A stretch of 64,000 bases of DNA from Rhizodiscina lignyota (taxonomy: Eukaryota; Ascomycota; Dothideomycetes; Aulographales; Rhizodiscinaceae): contig ML978121.1 in NCBI GenBank assembly GCA_010015805.1, positions 2,108,001-2,172,000 of the forward strand. Direction: 5' to 3'. The notes below the pieces were generated by a model. It searched no databases and was not told where the DNA came from. It was given only the letters and a program-made list of their open reading frames with translations. A program made the position numbers and the translations under genes. This document shows positions 1-10,663 of this stretch, one piece after another (within the stretch, counting starts at the first letter, position 1; every line of letters begins with the position of its first letter).

Positions 1-997
1 CAGCGCCAATAGACTGCGATGATCAATCACTCCACTCATTCCTTCAACGCTCTGCGTGCCACTCCTTCTTGCCAGGGCCCGGATATGTTATACAGCTCGC
101 CACTTTCGCGGCAGCAATCAGGTACTGATTCACCGATACGCGGCCTCGCAGCCGCTCTAGACTGACTTCATCAAAATGTGGGGAAATACATTCCTCTACC
201 GGGATGCAAGTTCTTCTCTGGTCCCTCAGGCGGGAGCCAGCGTCAAGAAGAACAGCATGCCAACAAATCTGGGTGTACCTGCGGAGTTTCTAGCGCAATG
301 AAGCTTAATCGGCTGTGCTCGTGCAACAGCGCACCTTGCAGCCGGTTCAACGAGCTAGAGATTCAGCCCTTGCGAGAAACGTGCGTAGTAGTATGTTCCT
401 GACATTTCTCACCCTTTCAATACCTCCATATGCTCGCTGTTTTCGGATCTTCATTGGCAAGCCAGGCTGCGCCGCCTTCCTGGGCCCGCCGAGGCCTGGG
501 TGGTGTTTGCCTTTGCGGCGTTGTATCTCTGCATTATGACCACCATCGGGTGCCCGCTTTCCAATGAGATCTTATTCGATTAGATCTACAGACGTGGTGC
601 CTCTTTACCACCCAATCATTCGTATCCTCTCTGACACCTCATCCAAGCATCTCCACGACAATCGTGCAGTTGAGAAAGTAGAGTACCTAGTACCTACATC
701 GACCATGTCTGCATTTGGGTCCATGTTACGCTGCAGGCCGCACATGCTCCAGAATCCTCGGCGTGCCCATTAGGACAGACTCGTTGCAAAGCTGAACTCT
801 GTGTAGCAGGCCAATTCGAGCTACGTTGAAGAGTAAAAGGTATAAAGGCAGGTCTGATTCTCGCAATATCTACCTCTCCATCAGCAACAGCTTCAACACA
901 ACTTTCGCTACTTCTCGATCGATTCTATCAAGACTCTCTCGCTAGCTTTAGCTTCAAAACTACCCTCGTTGACAGTAGCCTCAACTCCACCATCAAA
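1..997. other. intergenic, no gene seen
   Basis: Only short unrelated open frames occur here and none has coding character. The right-hand part is the promoter and leader of the secreted repeat protein that follows. A TATA box (TATAAAG) lies at 841-847, 151 bases before its start codon. Confidence 0.6.
841..847 (+). promoter_or_regulatory. TATA box of the secreted repeat protein
   Basis: TATAAAG sits about 150 bases upstream of the ATG at 998, with a pyrimidine/A-rich leader between them. Position and sequence fit a fungal core promoter; there is no other support. Confidence 0.5.
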
Positions 998-1719
998 ATG
1001 TTCTTCGATCTCAAGACCCTCGTCGCTCTGGTTGCCTCGAGCTCCCTCGTTGCCGCTGTGCCTGGTGGTTCTCCTCCAGTATACGGCTCGGGCAGCTCCA
1101 GCTCCAGCTCCAGCTCCATCTCCAGCACTGCAAAGGGTGGTAACCACCCATCCACATCTTGCTCCACCAAGTACGAAACCTCCGTCTCGAAGGGCTACAC
1201 CACCTACTACTCCACAAAGGTAATATCATTCTTCCCTTGGGGTACTGGTTTGTGCTGGTACTGACTTTGGAAAAGACTGAGAAGATTCCCGTCACCTACA
1301 CCACTTACATCACCACCAGCTACCCAACCACCATCACCAAGGAGAAATACGAGACCGAGACCTCGACGACCGGCACTGTCAAGACAGTGTACGAGACTGA
1401 CACCTACACGACCAAGGTCCCAGTCACGACGTGGACGGTTCAGACTTATCTCAAGACCAAGACGAACCTCGTGAGTATTTCTGGACGTTCAACACGGCAA
1501 GATTGGAGCTAATACAACACGCAGGTGACCTCCGATAGCATTATCACTAAGACTATCACTGTTCCGGAGACCATCACGACTTATATCCCAAAGACTGAGG
1601 CAGAGACGAGCACGAGCTACTCGCTCAGCTACTCCACCTGCCCAGAGTCCAAAAAGATCTACAAGACAATTACATCTTCTAAGGAGGTCTGCACGACAAA
1701 GGGGGCCAGTGGCTACTAA
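998..1719 (+). CDS. secreted Thr/Tyr-rich repeat protein
   Basis: Three exons: 998-1219, 1276-1470 and 1525-1719, with introns of 56 and 54 bases, all in phase 0; the second intron has a good branch site (CTAAT). The product is 203 residues. Residues 1-20 form a signal peptide (MFFDLK start, then a Leu/Val/Ala core). A run of serines follows, then a body full of loosely repeated units of the type Y-T-T-Y, T-V-Y-E-T and T-I-T-V-P-E-T. There is no catalytic motif and no membrane helix. Such Thr/Ser-rich secreted proteins in fungi are usually heavily O-glycosylated and sit at the cell wall or outside the cell; that role is inferred. No family was recognised. A TATA box lies upstream. Confidence 0.85.
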
Positions 1720-2328
1720 TAGCATTCCCCTTTCATCTTGCTTGGCATGCTTTGAGGAGACTCTCGATGCAATTGCGTCTAGGCCGGGCAGAGATCCCTC
1801 TCTGGTTCTGACATATCTCCTCCTATTGTAACAGCTTCGCAAATGACATTCTGCCGTAATGTCTAGCAAAAGCTCTGTGTTTCTTTCCTTTCTTTGGAGA
1901 GCAGTCTTGTGGCACGATAGATCTGGAAGTTACACTCCTTAGCCAATGTTGTTTTAGTGGACATGATATAAAATGAATCAATATCGTATGCACAATCAAC
2001 CTCTTCTACGACTGACATTCAAGTAACTCTGTACACTTCAACGACTCGCAGAATGTCCCATCCCACATTCACCTCTAAAAAATTCCAGCAGGACTGTACC
2101 CGTTCCGACGGAGATGACCCCGCGGTTCCTCGACCAGGTTCCCCGCAGAGACTAGGAAGCTACCCCTGAAGCGGCTCCACAGCACCCCTACCTCCTACCA
2201 ACGTCTTTCCACATGCTTCCAGAACCCCACATTCAGGTCAGCGACTACAAGGAATATTTGCAAAGCTTCAACATGACGTTGTCAACTCTCTCCATTCCGA
2301 AGGACAGAATCTTCTCCCATCGTTCGCA
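1720..2328. other. intergenic, no gene seen
   Basis: This holds the 3' flank of the repeat protein and the upstream region of the next gene. Open frames here are short and lack coding character. Confidence 0.55.
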
Positions 2329-3566
2329 ATGGCATCAACGGCAGCGTCACAAGCTCCGCCGCCAGGATCACTCCCGACCGCTGCACAAATACCTCTTGAA
2401 TCCTTTGAGCTCCCGACCTTCCCACCCCAGGCCCAAGAGCTGAGAGCTCTGACTTTGACATGCGACATTGCACTCGACAACTACACCGGCCTTCTTACCC
2501 AGCCCTTCAAGGTCACTGACCTCCCTCCAAAGATCGAGTCGCTCACCCTCGAGCTCTTCTCGCTCGGATATCCCGCCGGTTTCCTCGAACAGCTCGCGCA
2601 GAAACTTCCAGAGCTCAAGAGTCTGACAGTTTTCGGGCAGTTACTCGGCGGCGTCTCTGTCGAGACCCACCAGGATGTAGTCAAGTTCTTTGAAATGATA
2701 AGCAAAGGGTTGCGAGAGCTGCACCTACTTGACGTTTTCTCCCCGCCAGGTTTGATAAAGGATGTCGGCAACGTGCTCCAGAAGCAGGGTAAACTGATGT
2801 TCTCCGAGATCAACTATACAACTAGACATGACGAAGACTTCTTCGCCCGCATACCGGGTACGGAATTGCCAGGCATGGTGAACCCAGGACTGATAACATT
2901 CGCTTTGAATATGGCACCGAGCGAGGGGCCGGAAGATGATGATGAAGAGGATAAAGACAAAGGACATGATGAGAAGAGGCAAAAGACAGATGAGCCTAAG
3001 GAGGAAGGGATCACTCCCCTTAATCGCACGCTCGCAGAGGATCTGGTGCAGTACCTCACCGCTGTGACGACGAGACCCCGGACGTTGAAAGTGCTGAATA
3101 CAACTCTGTACACGCTCACGTTCACTCAATTGCGGAGGATCAAGGAAGTCCATACTGGTATCCTAGTGCTCAATGTGACCGTGGAGTTGGAGATGGAATC
3201 GAGCGAGGAGGGTGATGAGGCGTGGAATAAGTGGAAGGCGGAAGTCTTGGAATCGATCGCGTATTGTACGAATCTGGAGCAAGTAGAGATCGTGGCCAGT
3301 CCAGGCCTACAATTTTCTCTTGCGGTGAGTGATCTGGGTCGAAGGATGCGAAAGTTGCGCTGACCGAAAGATAGGTGCAAAACCCTCGACGGAAGATCCT
3401 CGATAGGGTATGGCCAGGCGAGGAGGACATGGCGAAGCTGAAGCAGAAATGTCCAAACTTGATCCTCTTCCAAGGAAGCATTCTGAGGAAACCAGGTGGG
3501 CTGGAGTGGCGGTACGATGACGGGAAATGGACTCGTGGTCTGCTGAGTTCAGACGGAAGCCAATAG
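2329..3566 (+). CDS. leucine-rich hypothetical protein
   Basis: Exons 2329-3324 and 3375-3566 are joined over a 50-base intron (phase 0), giving 395 residues. The first 30 residues are Ala/Pro-rich. A central part has regularly spaced leucines (such as LTLELF and LKSLTVF), like the irregular LRR half of fungal F-box-type proteins, but no F-box is visible. An acidic/basic linker (EDDDEEDKDK, followed by a KRQK basic patch) lies near residues 205-225. The exact function is unknown. The gene ends 84 bases from the convergent molybdopterin synthase gene. The ATG chosen is the first in frame and follows a pyrimidine-rich leader. Confidence 0.8.
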
Positions 3567-3650
3567 CGCAGATTCTCATTTTAAAAGCGGCGAATGGGTA
3601 TCATGAAATGAGGGAGTAACTAGACTTAGTCGCGTACTCCATTATCGTCC

Positions 3651-4200
3651 TCATCCTTTTTCAACCTTTACACCAACGGCTCCGTCTCTGTTAGCTCGCC
3701 ACACTCCTTCCTCGCCCTCGAACTCTTCCAGCTTCCAGACTTCAACCTTCTCTTTGCATACTTCTAACGCTTCCTCGCCAGCCCTCCATGCAGCCTGTCG
3801 ATGTGGTGCAGAGACGGCGATAAGAATGCTTTCTTCCCCGATGGGTACGACGCCAAGTCGGTGTATCATGGCGATGGCAACCAATGAATGCTTTTCTTTG
3901 ACTTCTTTGGCCAGCTTAAGCAGAGTATGTAGAGCCAATGGTGGATACGAAGTATACTGCAGTTGCTTTACAGGCTTCGAATTGAATGTGTCTCTTGTGG
4001 TACCTAGCCAGTCTGTGAGATTTCGACAAGTGCATCTCGTCACGAATAGCCGTACCAGCGAATAGTACAACGGCGCCTGCTTTTGGGCTTTTAACTTTGT
4101 TCATTACGGAGACAACATCGAGGTGATCATAAGTGAGCTCGACGGAAATGCTTTCGTCTTCTCGAATCATGACATCTCCTGCGGCGCCATTGGCAGCCAT
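3651..4200 (-). CDS. MOCS2B: molybdopterin synthase large subunit (MoaE/MOCS2B)
   Basis: Exons on the minus strand are 4200-4056 and 4003-3651, with a 52-base intron, giving 165 residues. The enzyme adds dithiolene sulfur to precursor Z (cPMP) to make molybdopterin, working with a small thiocarboxylated subunit not seen in this window. MoaE motifs are clear: VVLFAGTTRD at the splice joint, IHRLG, PIGEES, then APHR and the K-x-K-x-x-V-W-K lysine region that holds the active-site lysines. The open frame extends upstream to residue-like codons at 4290, but those lack ATG; the first ATG (MAANGA) at 4200 gives the family's normal length. It diverges from the RNA-binding protein gene. Confidence 0.93.
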
Positions 4201-4622
4201 ATTGTCAGGCTTGGACTCCCGTTTCCGAGCGTTAATGCTTCGTCCTAGTATAAACACGTCCGCTGAGTCGTAACGTCTGGGTAAAGTCACCGACGAACAG
4301 ATCTGTCAGGAAACTAATAGTATTAGACTTCGTCGTCATGTTTGGGGAAGACAAACCACATCCGGCTAGTGCATAATTGCCGTATCACGTGCTAGAAGAT
4401 CTGCGCAGGGTAACCCGGCCCGGGCTCGGGCGGATGTTGCGGGCACGGACGCTAAGGCTTGTTTTGGCCATGTGCCAAGCCATGCGCGCCGTTATTTTGA
4501 TACTGAGCTTGAACTTCTTCCCCACACCCCACCAACAACTTTCCACCAACACACTTCACGCACGCACGCACTTTACTTTCATCTTCTCACTTTCACACCC
4601 GCTGCGGTGCATTTCAGACATT
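4201..4622. promoter_or_regulatory. divergent promoter region (MOCS2B / RBM-like)
   Basis: These 422 bases separate two genes transcribed away from each other, so they must hold both promoters. A CA/CT-rich stretch precedes the plus-strand ATG. No classical TATA box stands out. Confidence 0.5.
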
Positions 4623-7064
4623 ATGTCATATCGATCCTCGTCCGACCGTGATGGTCGCGACCGCGAGGATGTGCATCGCTCTTCAGATCGCGCACCGCGT
4701 AATTCAAGCGACAGCTACCGCCCAAGCTCGCCACCACGGCACCGAACACCACCTCATGGTACATTTTTGCGCAAGATGGACTATGAGCAGGCTTATTGTG
4801 GTTGACGTCGCTAATGTTCGAAGATCTACCTAGGGGTACACCTCGCGGACCTGCTTCGGAACGTGGCAGAGGATCGGACTGGGCCTCTCGGAGGAGCCAA
4901 GGCGACTCTCGAGACCACTACGGCGGCAGAGACTACGACAGAGACTATGACCGTCGAGACCGCACTGGTTATCGAGATCGAGATCGAGAGAGTCATTACC
5001 CATCACGTAACCGAGACTTCACTCAAAGCGAGTCACCTCCTGAGCCAGAGCCAGTCCCGTGCTCCGATATTAGATTGGACGGCCTACCTAGAAAGATACT
5101 TGAAGATGAGGTTCGTCACTACTCATGCTGGCCAATTCGCCAGAGACAAATCAACATGTCTCTGGGCGCATGAATTTCAGGACTTGAGCTTACACATGGG
5201 CCTCGGATCACAGATCAAGGAACAAATGAAACACTGTAAAGAATACGACGCTATTAAAGACATTTGCGTTGGAACGTTCGACAAGTTTGGTAAGACCTAA
5301 GAAATTTAAGGAGTTTCGATGTTACTGCTTCTGACAACGTCCAGGCCGCCCAAAGGTAGTTGGATTCATTCGTTTCGAAGACACCGAATCCGCCAAGTCC
5401 TTCCTCGAACGAGAGAGTCCGTCCATTTACCTCTACACTGCTCATGGGCCTCGTGGTGATGATGGAGGCAAAGTTGGCATTTCATACAGTGATAAGCGAG
5501 ACGAGCATTACAGGTACATCTGCGCGGTACCCGCCGTAAGTAAGCTGTTATCCCTTAGCTCAACTCATGCTGACCAAATAGTGTGGCAAATTGAATGCCG
5601 CCGATAAGCCCAACTGTTCCAGGTGCATGGCTCCACGTCCAGGTTTGTGTCCCTCATTCCCCCAACTACGAAGTTTTGATACAGTGTAGACCCAGCATCA
5701 CTTTCGAACGTACCGGGCGAGTTCTACAACGACGGCAGTAAAGATGTCGCAGCCGATTCAGATCCCCCCACAAAATTCCTCCTTGTTCGCAAAATTGGCG
5801 ACGCCACAGAAGAAAAGCTCGCAGAGTTCATGACTCAGCTGTACAAGGACGCCCCCTCGACCTCTACACCATCTGCTACAAACTTGGGTGCTCCAGAGGG
5901 CAGTATCAGGCGTGTTCTCATTGCCAGAGACAAAATCACGCGCTTTTCGAATGGTTATGGTTTCGTAGAGTTCCGTTCGGCACAGGTGAGCATTTCTCCT
6001 TGCGGTCAATTTCGAGAACGTTTGGCTCATATTTTCTGTTACACCAGGATGCGCAAGCTGCCTTGGCAAAGTTCGACCAGATCAAGCCGCTTGTCATGCC
6101 TTCTCGTTCCCATCGTCATTTGGAGCACGACGTCAAATTGAACCACATCAATCTTGGAGTCCTCAGGCCTTGGACTGTATCACCGTTCAAAGAGTTTTCC
6201 ATTGCCGACAGCGCGGACCCTTCCAAGCGATATGAGTACTGGGATCTAAAGGCCTATCTCAGCGAATTGGTTGTCTCAGCCGCTCCAGCCACACCTCTTC
6301 CCAAGGAGGCTCAAGAGACCAAGGGCACGAAACGCAAAGCGGCGACTCAGAAGACAAGTGAGAAGAAGAAGGCCCTGCTCCCTGCACACCTGGACCTATG
6401 GCATAATCGACATGCCGAACTGCATGGGGGCAGGTCGAAGGAGCAGAAGGCACCTGCACAAGAGACCTCGCAGGAGGAAGCGGTGGAGCCGCACCAAGCC
6501 CCCACACCGGCACAGTCTTATGCGGATCCCAACAAGCACTGCTGCTACCTGTGCTCCCGCCAGTTCAAGTCTGCTGAGGAAGTGGAGAAGCACGAGAGCC
6601 AGAGCGAGCTCCACAAGAAGAATCTCAAGAGCGAGGAGCTGAAGGCCAAGGCTCTTGAGAAGCTCAAGAAGGCCGGCGTCGCCGAGGACACGCTAGGGTA
6701 CCGAGACCGCGCCAAAGAGCGCCGTCAATTTCACAAACAGCCGAAGAAGCCTTCGGCCACCCCATCTTCGGCATCGAAGCCGAACCCCGCCGAGCAGCCC
6801 GTCGAGGCTGCCGGTGGGGTGTCGAAGGGAGCATCGCTCCTCGGCAAGATGGGGTGGTCGGCCGGTGAGGGTCTGGGAGCAGCCGGTACGGGCATCACCG
6901 TGCCGGTCTCCGCAGACCTTTACGCGGCTGGCGTCGGTCTCGGTGCTGCTGGTGGGCGCCTCGGGGACGCCTCGGAGGCGGCGGAGAAGGACACCCGGGG
7001 AGGGTACAAGGAGTACCTGGAGGACGTGAAGGACAAGGCGAAGCAGAGATACGAGAACATGTGA
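4623..7064 (+). CDS. RBM5/RBM10-like RNA-binding splicing factor
   Basis: Seven exons: 4623-4758, 4824-5110, 5181-5289, 5345-5535, 5582-5642, 5690-5985 and 6048-7064, giving 698 residues. Domain order: Arg/Ser/Asp-rich N terminus (RDYDRD-type repeats) to about residue 115; RRM1 (IRLDGL and VGFIRFED) at about 125-220; a RanBP2-type zinc finger (C-x4-C-x3-N...C-x2-C) at about 237-257; RRM2 (FLLVRKI and GYGFVEF) at about 280-380; a C2H2 finger (CYLCSRQF...H) near 525-550; a G-patch (MGWSAGEGLG) near 620-665. This order is that of RBM5/RBM6/RBM10, spliceosomal A-complex proteins that affect exon choice. The OCRE repeat of animal members was not found. The first intron's acceptor at 4823 is the least certain; phase excludes the next AG. 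Confidence 0.9.
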
Positions 7065-8150
7065 GGGGGTTATTCACGTTCTCCAGGTGCTCCTTGTAGA
7101 AAATACATACAAATTCAACGACACATCTAAACGTGCACAAATGGACATCAGTCCTAGTATGGTGAATGATCCGACACTCAGTGATAAAGCACACCGTAGC
7201 GGTTCGTTTTTAGAGTGTTTAAGCTTAAGTCCTGCGCGCTCTCACGTGATGTAGCCCCTGATGATAGTACAATCGAAACTAAACACTCACGTGCAGTCTA
7301 TATACGGGGTTTTTGAGCTCGAAGGAATCAATGCTTGGTGCTAACATGCATTCCAGGCAAGTAGTTCTCGCCGACGGAATTATCGATGTTCCTCAGCCCG
7401 ATATGGGATGCAGTCCGACGGTTCAGGAACGGAGAGTGTCGAGACCTTTCGTGGGTGCGTGACGTGGATATCGATACCGATGATTGACCCCGAGTAGCAA
7501 TACTTGTCGAGCATCTAACCATCATTGAATTGATACTCTATCTAACCCAGCAAGGAACTTATTGAGCTCCCAATAATGATAGCATTAAGCTCAACCTCCG
7601 TAGACCTTCATTTTCACGAACTTCCGAAGCGTTTACAGCTGATCATCGAGATATAGTGACAGCTTGCCTTCTTAGCGCCAAACATATTCCTCGACTAAGC
7701 TCAATTTCCATGTTCGATCAAAGCGCTCACAGTCCTGTCAAGATCAAACCGCTCGTTGTGGGTTGTTAAGGCCGTCAATAAAATCTGAGATGGTATAAAT
7801 TCTTTAGGAAACTGCGACTGCTGAGCTCTTGGCGGCCACCGACTTGTGTTCGCTCGACTTCATGTCCGCGGAGCGCGACATCTTCAATTCGGTTACTGTA
7901 GAGATGAAACCAGTGGCAATGCAAGCGCGATGTCATCTGACCGATACCTTTCTCTTTAGACCGACTGACCTTCGCGGAGTCTTCACAACCTTCACTTTTC
8001 ATACCTCTGACCTGTAACACAGAACTTTCTGGCTCCTCACTTCTCTGTTGCTCTGTTGGTTACACCGCAATCTGAATTCAACCAGCTCTTTAAGACTCCC
8101 TCGCTTGTCCCTAAGAGTGAAACATCACCGTTTCTTAGCTTAAAGTGAAA
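7065..8150. other. intergenic with CACGTG boxes and a TATA-like site
   Basis: There is no supported gene. Two CACGTG E-box-like hexamers lie at 7243-7248 and 7288-7293, and TATATAC at 7299-7305. A 43-codon open frame starts at 7331 and ends at 7462; it has no recognisable features. The right end is the leader of the Cys-rich secreted protein. Confidence 0.5.
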
Positions 8151-8704
8151 ATGCGACCTCCAAGCATCTTCAGCCCGCTGCTCTCCCTCAGCCTCCTGGC
8201 CATCCTTATACCTTTCTCCTCTGGATTGGCTCAAGGGAATCCGTCATTCGCCTATCATATCCAATCATAGTGCTAACAACAGCTTTAGGCAACGAACCTT
8301 CCCCGACATCGTCCCTCCGCGGTCCGTACTCGCGCCCTGACAATCCGACACCAACACCCTCCCCTTTGCCCATGCCACTTCCCGAAATATCCGGCAGTGA
8401 GTTTATCTGCAACGCCAACGACGAGATGTATTGCCCATTCGAGGTATGTGCCCTCTCATTCCATTTGTCACTCTCCATGCTGAATATCTCACAGTGCCAA
8501 CGCTTTGGACAAACGTATGGCTTCAACGATGGATCCTGCACTGACGACGGCGAGTGCTGGTGCTTCCGCGACGACGGAACACAGAAGATGTGGAAGGACA
8601 AGCGTGACCTGAACGAGGGGAATGTTTGGGGTCACCACTGGTATGACAAGCGTGCAGGACGCTGCAAGATGTGGCCACTGGTTTGGAGAGGCGCGCCATG
8701 CTGA
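8151..8704 (+). CDS. small secreted cysteine-rich protein
   Basis: The ATG at 8151 opens a strong signal peptide (MRPPSIF, then a Leu-rich core, ending near SSGLAQ). The mature part has eight cysteines (C..MYC, QCQ, GSC, ECWC, RC and a C-terminal PC) and ends at 8704. The last intron, 8444-8494 (51 bases), is clear. The first is a problem: the only GT donor after the signal peptide is at 8243, and the acceptor that keeps frame is at 8397 (155-base intron, mature protein starting EFICN). A tidier 46-base intron ending at 8288, with a GCTAAC branch site, breaks the frame by one. With the 155-base intron the product is about 115 residues. Size and cysteine content suit an effector-like or antimicrobial secreted protein; this is inference. 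Confidence 0.65.
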
Positions 8705-9208
8705 GTGCTAAACGCGTACAGATGAGCGAGTGGTCGGGCTGGTCTGCGATGAGACTCTGGATGTGATGATATGGGCTTGGTATCAGAAACGTCGATATGG
8801 TTCGTATTCGTGATGAGGGATTTTAAAGTACGGGCTATTCGGTTTGGATATGCAAGTTTGGATAGGTCGCGCGTTCCTGGGGCAGTGGCGACATCGGCTT
8901 TGGTTGTCTTCTTGCTTGCGGAGCGATCTGCATTTTGATGGTTTGTGTTAGTACAATGAATGTATAAACTGAGAATTTTGATTCACCAGTTTATTTGCCC
9001 CTCGTTATGATGATGGCGAAACGTCTTTGTTCTGAACTCCCCTCGCAGGGAAGGGGTAAAAATAGTCCAGTCTGGGGTTCCTACATTCAGGCCGCCCTGT
9101 TTGGAAGCAAACTGAAAAAAAGCCTTATATATAACTTGCGTAGACCAGAGAATTCAAAATATCTACAGTTACCTCCTTTCCTTTCTCAGACGGCCAGAAC
9201 TTCGCTGA
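8705..9208. other. intergenic, no gene seen
   Basis: 3' flank of the Cys-rich protein and 5' flank of the next gene. TATATATA occurs at 9125-9132, about 77 bases before the next start codon. Confidence 0.45.
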
Positions 9209-9736
9209 ATGGATTCCGAGAGATTTAGAGGGTACAAAAGCATACCCATTTACATTGCAATTATGAGCGAGGGCCGCGTACCATCGCATGCAGAGGAGCG
9301 CTTGAGGAGGGGTCACAATGAATTCTCTTGGGCCATCTACATCGACGGTGACCCCGACAGCTTCACCGCCTCCTGGAAGGTTGGCAGAGATAAAAATCAG
9401 CCATGGCTGGAGTACCCTGGTGAGACGAAATTTGTATACTCTGTCTGTCCGAACGGGGCTTTGCTATGCGATGATGCAATACTGGGGTTGGTTCCTGTTG
9501 GGTTACTGGATCCTGGCGCTTCGTTTGCGGAAGTGGATCGAAGGCTCGCAGCAATCTCGTTGCCATCATGCTATGAAGATGTCGGGGATTGGCTTCGAAA
9601 GTCTCTCGTGGTATTACAAACGGAGGGGTGGGTTTCTGGGTTCGACGCTCGGAAAGTAGAAGCAGAACTTCTGGTGATAGCGCGCAGATTGGGGGATCGG
9701 TCGTTGGGCACGAACAGAGAAGCACAGTCAGCGTAG
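9209..9736 (+). CDS. small hypothetical protein, possibly DUF6914-like
   Basis: One intronless frame of 175 residues. The start reads MDSERF; a second Met (MSEGR) follows after 19 residues. A pattern of I-Y-I-A near residue 13, then a W-A-I-Y-I strand, a V-Y-S-V-C strand and a helical C-terminal third resembles the fungus-restricted DUF6914 family as I remember it, in which members are 150-200 residues. That assignment is from memory of the pattern, not a search. There is no signal peptide and no membrane helix. A TATA-like repeat lies about 77 bases upstream. Confidence 0.65.
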   Translation: MDSERFRGYKSIPIYIAIMSEGRVPSHAEERLRRGHNEFSWAIYIDGDPDSFTASWKVGRDKNQPWLEYPGETKFVYSVCPNGALLCDDAILGLVPVGLLDPGASFAEVDRRLAAISLPSCYEDVGDWLRKSLVVLQTEGWVSGFDARKVEAELLVIARRLGDRSLGTNREAQSA

Positions 9737-10663
9737 ATGCTGCCTCGTAAAATGTTGTTTGGCGCGCAAGGAAAGATGTGCAGACGCTCAATTACAGTAC
9801 TGCAATTTATGGGAGACCAATAGAAGCGGATCAAGCAACAAGAGGGATAGATGGTCTTTTGACACTGTGAGCGGCAAGCCGCTGTCTAAGTCAAAAGCTT
9901 GGCTAAAACAATCAGACTGGAAATCAATTGAGCCTTATTCGTGGAGTGGGACGAAGATTTGAGCATTGTTCTTGCTGAAGGGACGAAGTGATGTTACGAT
10001 GATCTTGACGTACTAACTGTTTCAAGAATAATTACACGCTTCCGTGAAATATATACCATGTAGGGTTAGAATGGTTATTCAACATATCTTCGGGCGACGT
10101 CGCAATGAAAGGGGTTTCGAAAACGAAAAGCCACATTTCCATCTTCTGTTCAGTTTCTTCGGGAATGGGACTCGCTCAGCCTATGAGATCCAGCACCGGC
10201 ATTCTCTAAAGTCGCTACGATAAGTGTTATTGTAGCTCATCGCGCTAAGTTTGCGAACATCGCATTGACATCGCATTGAAGAATCTCTCTATCTAAGATG
10301 ATTAAAGTATGGGTTAATGGGCTAACTGATATTATATTGGAAAGGAGATAGCTACAGCAAGTTTCACCTCTACTTTGTTCCACCAGCATTTGGGCATCGA
10401 CTCCAGCGTGTAGGACTCAATATTCGACCCAAACAAGCAGCCCAGCATTTGATTTCGCGGGACGTTAACCTTAGGAATACTTCCTGCGCTTCGAATATAT
10501 CCATCGCAGATATAAAGAGCTTGTGCTATGATAGAAGGCAAACTGGTCTTTTCTTTAGACTGCGTTTGCGACTGGCGATCTAGTTGCGCCTCTTGACAAG
10601 ACCAACTTGATTCCAAGTCAAGGATTCTTAAACACCATCTTTGGTACACGGATAGCTCGACTT
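9737..10663. other. intergenic, no gene seen
   Basis: The stretch is rather AT-rich. A 105-codon minus-strand frame (10332-10649) has no ATG-led coding character and no motif, and was not accepted. The right end is the 3' flank of the Gly-rich protein. Confidence 0.5.

Noticed and set aside
4201-4290. N-terminal extension of the molybdopterin synthase subunit
   Set aside because: It starts with GTG, which fungi do not normally use, and it is not part of the family fold.
10332-10649. 105-codon minus-strand frame beside the Gly-rich gene
   Set aside because: No motif, no splice partner and a composition unlike neighbouring genes.
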